Assembly: GCF_003369445.1 (NCBI RefSeq)
Contig: NZ_QRCU01000003.1
Coordinates: 1-64,000, forward strand
Source: Arthrobacter silvisoli
GTDB taxonomy: Bacteria; Actinomycetota; Actinomycetes; Actinomycetales; Micrococcaceae
Direction of reading: 5' to 3'
Length of the DNA: 64,000 nt
This document shows, piece by piece, positions 60,784-64,000 of this stretch (position 1 is its first letter; each line of letters begins with the position of its first letter). Below the pieces are notes generated by a model. It ran no database searches. It saw nothing but the letters and a program-made list of their open reading frames with translations, and had not been told where the DNA came from. The translations under genes and the position numbers were made by a program.

Positions 60784-62266
60784 GGCCGGAACTTTCTACG
60801 GCGCAGACGTTGCGCAGTTGCGCCAGCTCGCCAAGTCCATGGCGGGCGGGGCACACAAGCTGTCCGCGCTGGGCCAACAGCTGAGCAGCACGCTGGCCGG
60901 GACCGGCTGGCGCGGAGCCGACGGCGAGCGCTTCCGCAGCGAATGGAGTTCCGCCCACCTGCCCGCCCTCAAGAAGGCCGCCAGCCAGATGGAAGCTGCC
61001 GGCAAGGCGCTGCTGAAGAACGCCGATGAGCAGGACAAGGCGAGCACCGGCGGCAGCGGAACAGGCGGGGCGGGCGGCCAAGGCGGCGGGCCCGGCGGGC
61101 AAAACGCCCAGGACCTCACGGACAGGCTCCAGGGCATGACGCCGGCCGAGCGCAAGGCCTACCTGGCCAGCGACGAATTCAAACAATGGGCCCTGGAACA
61201 TCCTGAGGCTGCCAAAGCGGCAATGGACGCAGCTGCCGACTCCGGCTTGATCGGCAAGAACTCCCCGGAGTACGCCGATTTCCTGAGCGACTACTGGAAC
61301 CAGCAGGCGATGCGTGAGATGGGCATCGACCCGGCCGACTGGGACACCTCCAAGGGCACCGAGTACAACTGGGAAACCATCAAGAAGGTCTACGACTACT
61401 ACGGCAAGGCCTATCTGGAGAACCCGGACCTGCAGTGGGCGGGAATGGCCAACATGATCGGGCCGTCCTTTGCCGGCGGGTTCAAGGACATGGCATTGAT
61501 GCGGGATCTCGCGCAGCAGATCACCGACAATCCGGTGTCCGACATTCCGCTGCCGGTCCTGGACCAACTCGAGCAGCTGGCCGGAATGACGGACCAGGAG
61601 ATCAAGTTCTACGAAACGTCCATGCTGGACATGAACAAGGAGATCTTCCTTGACCAGGCCCGCCAGCACGAGGCGTACATGAACGGCGGCATCGAAGAGA
61701 TCAACCGGCTGCGGGATTCGGGCGCCATCGACGCGGGAACGGCACAGGCCTGGGCGCAGATCGATTCCGGGGACCCCGCCGAGATCCAGAAGGGCAACAC
61801 GGCGCTCTTGTACCGGGAACAGAACGAGATCATCGCCGACGACTACGTCGACATGAAGAACCACACCGGCGGCGAAGCAGTCACTTACATGGTCACCCTC
61901 GCCGGCGAACCCTCCATTCCGGGCGCGAAGAGCTTCCCGGAGGTGTTCCCGTACACCTACAGCGTGGAAAGCCCCGGCCCGGAGAAGCTGCCGGTTACCG
62001 GCTGGGACAACCCGCTCCAGTTCCGCACCGACTTCACCACGGGCTTCCCGGACGGGAACATCGCCGACGCCGACTCCCGCTGGGCGCTCATCAGCCAGGA
62101 CACCCTGCCTGCATACCAGAACCTGCTCGCCACCGACCCCGACCGCGCCAGGGACATCATCGCCTCCGACTTCAACGGCCGCGTCGAGGAGCACCGCCCC
62201 CTCAACAACATTCCGGACATCACCGGACGCTTCCTGTCGGGCTTCGACGTCGAGGTCCACCAGTGA
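60782..62266 (+). CDS. WXG100-type protein with a large C-terminal domain, possible type VII substrate
   Basis: The 494-residue protein begins with a helical hairpin of about 95 residues like WXG100/LXG substrates: LRQLAKSMAGGAHKLSALGQ, WRG at the turn in GTGWRGADGERF, then a second helix. A Gly-rich linker (GGSGTGGAGGQGGGPGG) leads to a large uncharacterised domain of about 370 residues (YNWETIKKVYDYYGKAYLEN, FLDQARQHEAYMNGGIEEIN). There is no signal peptide. It is coupled by a GTGA overlap to a lipoprotein gene. It looks like a secreted effector or cell-surface protein; no toxin active site is recognised. Confidence 0.72.
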   Translation: MAGTFYGADVAQLRQLAKSMAGGAHKLSALGQQLSSTLAGTGWRGADGERFRSEWSSAHLPALKKAASQMEAAGKALLKNADEQDKASTGGSGTGGAGGQGGGPGGQNAQDLTDRLQGMTPAERKAYLASDEFKQWALEHPEAAKAAMDAAADSGLIGKNSPEYADFLSDYWNQQAMREMGIDPADWDTSKGTEYNWETIKKVYDYYGKAYLENPDLQWAGMANMIGPSFAGGFKDMALMRDLAQQITDNPVSDIPLPVLDQLEQLAGMTDQEIKFYETSMLDMNKEIFLDQARQHEAYMNGGIEEINRLRDSGAIDAGTAQAWAQIDSGDPAEIQKGNTALLYREQNEIIADDYVDMKNHTGGEAVTYMVTLAGEPSIPGAKSFPEVFPYTYSVESPGPEKLPVTGWDNPLQFRTDFTTGFPDGNIADADSRWALISQDTLPAYQNLLATDPDRARDIIASDFNGRVEEHRPLNNIPDITGRFLSGFDVEVHQ

Positions 62267-62913
62267 GGCCGCCGCTGCTGACGGCGGCGCGCACCGCCGC
62301 CGTGGCGCTGGCCGCCGCTGCGTGCCTCACGCTCGCCGCCTGCCAACTCCCCGGTTCCGCAACACCCGCCCAGACGCCGCACACCTCGCAAGGGAGCACC
62401 GTGAACACCTCCGACTTCTCCACGCTGGACGCCGCCGGCGTCGACAAGATCCGCACCGAACTCCGCGCCCGGCTGGACCTGAGCAGCGGCAAGCTGCTGA
62501 AGTCCGCCGTCGGCGTCTCGGACACCAGCTACGGACCGGAAATCAACACCCAGGAGGAGGGCAAGATCGACCTCACGATCGTGGCACCCGCAGGCGAGAT
62601 CAAGGGCGAAACGGACCGGATCCGCTTCAACACCACCAACATCCAGCCCGACTTCAGCGAGATCACCTACTTCCTCACCGCGGACTCCCCGGAGGAGTTC
62701 TTCGCGCTGATCCGCGACGGCGTCGGGAAGTACGGGATCGACGCCGACTCCGCCGAGGGCTGGATCAGCTCGGCGAGCGCCGATCCGCAGATGAAGAGCG
62801 ACTTTTCCATCACCAGCGGCACCAGCACGGGACTGAACGTCAACTACGACCTGCGATACGACGGCAGCAAGGACGTGCAGGTCATCATCGTCCACGTCAG
62901 GCCGGTCGAATAG
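62263..62913 (+). CDS. Lipoprotein coupled to the WXG100-type gene
   Basis: The 216-residue protein has a signal peptide with lipobox LAAC and a mature beta-rich domain (IDLTIVAPAGEIKGETDRIR, EFFALIRDGVGKYGIDADSA). No family is recognised. Its GTG overlaps the stop of the WXG100 gene, so the two are made together. A partner or immunity role at the membrane is an inference from this coupling alone. It abuts the convergent Lrp gene. Confidence 0.72.
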   Translation: MRPPLLTAARTAAVALAAAACLTLAACQLPGSATPAQTPHTSQGSTVNTSDFSTLDAAGVDKIRTELRARLDLSSGKLLKSAVGVSDTSYGPEINTQEEGKIDLTIVAPAGEIKGETDRIRFNTTNIQPDFSEITYFLTADSPEEFFALIRDGVGKYGIDADSAEGWISSASADPQMKSDFSITSGTSTGLNVNYDLRYDGSKDVQVIIVHVRPVE

Positions 62914-63369
62914 CTAGACCGGCGGGCCGCCGTTGCTCTTGAGGTTCTTCATCACCAGCGTCGAGGTCAAGCGTTCGACGGCGGGAAGCACCGTGAGCTG
63001 TTCGTCGTAGAAGCGCTGGTACGCCGGGAGGTCCGCAGCGATCACGCGGAGCAGGTAGTCGGGCGAACCGAACAGCCGCTGGGCTTCGACGATGTTGGGC
63101 AGGGCCGCCACGCGTTCCTCGAAATCGGACATGATGCTGCGCTCTACCTTGGCCAAGGTAACGAACACGATCGCTTCGAATCCCAGTCCGATCGCGGCCG
63201 GATCAATATCCGCACGGTACCCCCGGATGACCCCGGACGACTCCAGGTCACGCAGCCTGCGGTGGCAGGGTGCAACCGTCAGGCCCACCTTGGCAGCGAG
63301 TGCCGTGGCAGTCATCCGGCCATCCTCTTTGAGGTGGCGCAAAATAGTTCTGTCGATTCCGTCGATCAC
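62914..63369 (-). CDS. Lrp/AsnC-family regulator of the LysE-type exporter
   Basis: The 151-residue protein has an AsnC helix-turn-helix (RTILRHLKEDGRMTATALAA, GLTVAPCHRRLRDLESSGVI) and a ligand domain (AIVFVTLAKVERSIMSDFEE, GSPDYLLRVIAADLPAYQRF). It is divergent from a LysE/RhtB exporter gene 118 bases away, a common pairing in which the Lrp protein activates the exporter when an amino acid accumulates. The gap has an AT-rich stretch (AAAAAGGCG to GGCGTTTTT, 63404-63433) where it may bind. Confidence 0.9.
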   Translation of the reverse strand: MIDGIDRTILRHLKEDGRMTATALAAKVGLTVAPCHRRLRDLESSGVIRGYRADIDPAAIGLGFEAIVFVTLAKVERSIMSDFEERVAALPNIVEAQRLFGSPDYLLRVIAADLPAYQRFYDEQLTVLPAVERLTSTLVMKNLKSNGGPPV

Positions 63370-63487
63370 GCAAATATCTTACCGAGCACACGCCTGATCG
63401 GGATAAAAAGGCGAACACTTATGGGGCGTTTTTCCCTAGGGTTTTCCTTGCCGGAACTACCCCGGCGGATCGACCCCAGGAGCCACC

Positions 63488-64000
63488 GTGAACCCCCAAC
63501 TGTTCCTCGCCTTCACCCTTGTCTCCATCACCCTGGCGTGCACGCCGGGCGTGGACTGGGCGTACTCCATCGCGGCCGGACTGCGCCAGCGCAGCTTCGT
63601 ACCCGCGGTGGCCGGCCTGTGCAGCGGCTACGTGGTGCACACGGTTCTCATGGCACTCGGCCTCGCGGCACTGCTGGCCGGCGTTCCGGGGCTCCTCGCT
63701 TGGCTGACGGTGGCCGGCGCGGCGTACCTGCTGTGGCTGGGCTTCAGCACCCTCCGCTCCTGGCGCGGTGCGCGCTTCAGCGCGGAGGACGCCGTCGGGC
63801 AGTCCCATAACCAGTTCCGCAGCTTCCTGCTGGGCATGGGCACCAGCGGCATCAACCCGAAGGGCCTGTTGTTCTTCCTGGCGCTGGTGCCGCAGTTCGT
63901 GAGCCCGGAAGCGTCGCTGCCGGTTCCGGTGCAGTCGGGTGTGCTGGGCCTGACCTTCGTGCTGCTCGTGGCGATGATCTACACCGGTGTTGCGCTGGCG
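63488..64000 (+). CDS. LysE/RhtB-family amino acid exporter (cut by the window edge)
   Basis: The first 171 codons of a membrane protein: VNPQLFLAFTLVSITLACTP with the conserved TPG near residue 19, then GYVVHTVLMALGLAALLAGV, AAYLLWLGFSTLRSWRG and GINPKGLLFFLALVPQFVSP. These are the LysE-type helices, typically six in about 210 residues, so about 40 residues are missing past the edge. GTG 63488 has GGAG 5 bases upstream. It likely exports an amino acid under control of the divergent Lrp regulator. Confidence 0.88.
   Translation, partial: MNPQLFLAFTLVSITLACTPGVDWAYSIAAGLRQRSFVPAVAGLCSGYVVHTVLMALGLAALLAGVPGLLAWLTVAGAAYLLWLGFSTLRSWRGARFSAEDAVGQSHNQFRSFLLGMGTSGINPKGLLFFLALVPQFVSPEASLPVPVQSGVLGLTFVLLVAMIYTGVALA

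Overview
The window is high-G+C actinobacterial DNA, most like Arthrobacter or a close relative in the Micrococcaceae. The supporting signs are many GTG starts, ATGA/GTGA gene couplings, TANNNT promoters set directly against start codons, a DtxR/IdeR-type iron box, a complete L-fucose oxidation locus, and families such as PadR, WYL, LtrA, DUF3817 and FBP/EF-G-binding. The genus is inferred from gene content, not from a marker gene. Nearly every base lies in a gene or a short spacer. There is no tRNA, rRNA gene, insertion sequence, integrase or CRISPR array.

Layout, 1-14.3 kb: what looks like an rRNA operon leader reads out of the left edge. It is followed by the zinc-free ribosomal proteins L28, L33 and S14. 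Next comes a three-gene flavin electron-transfer module (ferric-reductase-like protein, FMN-binding protein, ApbE), then three SGNH hydrolases with MarR, YciI and VOC genes between them. A five-gene siderophore-uptake operon (binding lipoprotein, two FecCD permeases, ATPase, siderophore-interacting reductase) closes the block, with an iron box upstream.

Layout, 14.3-34.5 kb: an FBP/EF-G-binding gene converges on a condensin operon jetA-jetB-jetC (Wadjet/MksFEB type). No jetD nuclease gene follows jetC. Then come a PadR regulator with its operator, a large acyl-CoA dehydrogenase, YchJ, a flavin reductase, an aldo/keto reductase, an Hsp15-like S4 protein, a secreted propeller-like protein, and a secreted GH3 enzyme with five near-identical 150-bp repeats. 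A uracil-DNA-glycosylase-like protein, DUF3817, a P-loop kinase and a 2H-phosphoesterase-like protein complete this part.

Layout, 34.5-51 kb: one operon turns asparagine into fumarate (GntR regulator, asparaginase, aspartate ammonia-lyase, amino acid permease). After an epoxide hydrolase/WYL pair and an MFS pump lies a divergent cluster with every step of the non-phosphorylating L-fucose route: GH29 fucosidase, mutarotase, dehydrogenase, lactonase, L-fuconate dehydratase, then an SDR dehydrogenase and a FAH-family hydrolase giving pyruvate and lactate. A 15-bp palindrome sits between the two arms.

Layout, 51-64 kb: a TPR protein, a GNAT-AAA+ fusion, LtrA, a NYN-domain protein, a HipBA toxin-antitoxin pair with two operators, a serine hydrolase, GluQ-RS, an Lrp regulator, a WXG100-type protein coupled to a lipoprotein, and an Lrp regulator divergent from a LysE-type exporter cut by the right edge.

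The most unusual layer is repeats. At least three palindromic families are scattered through the window, and two of them lie inside reading frames: the 5' ends of both FecCD permeases, and the N-terminus of JetB. There they appear to have become protein sequence.
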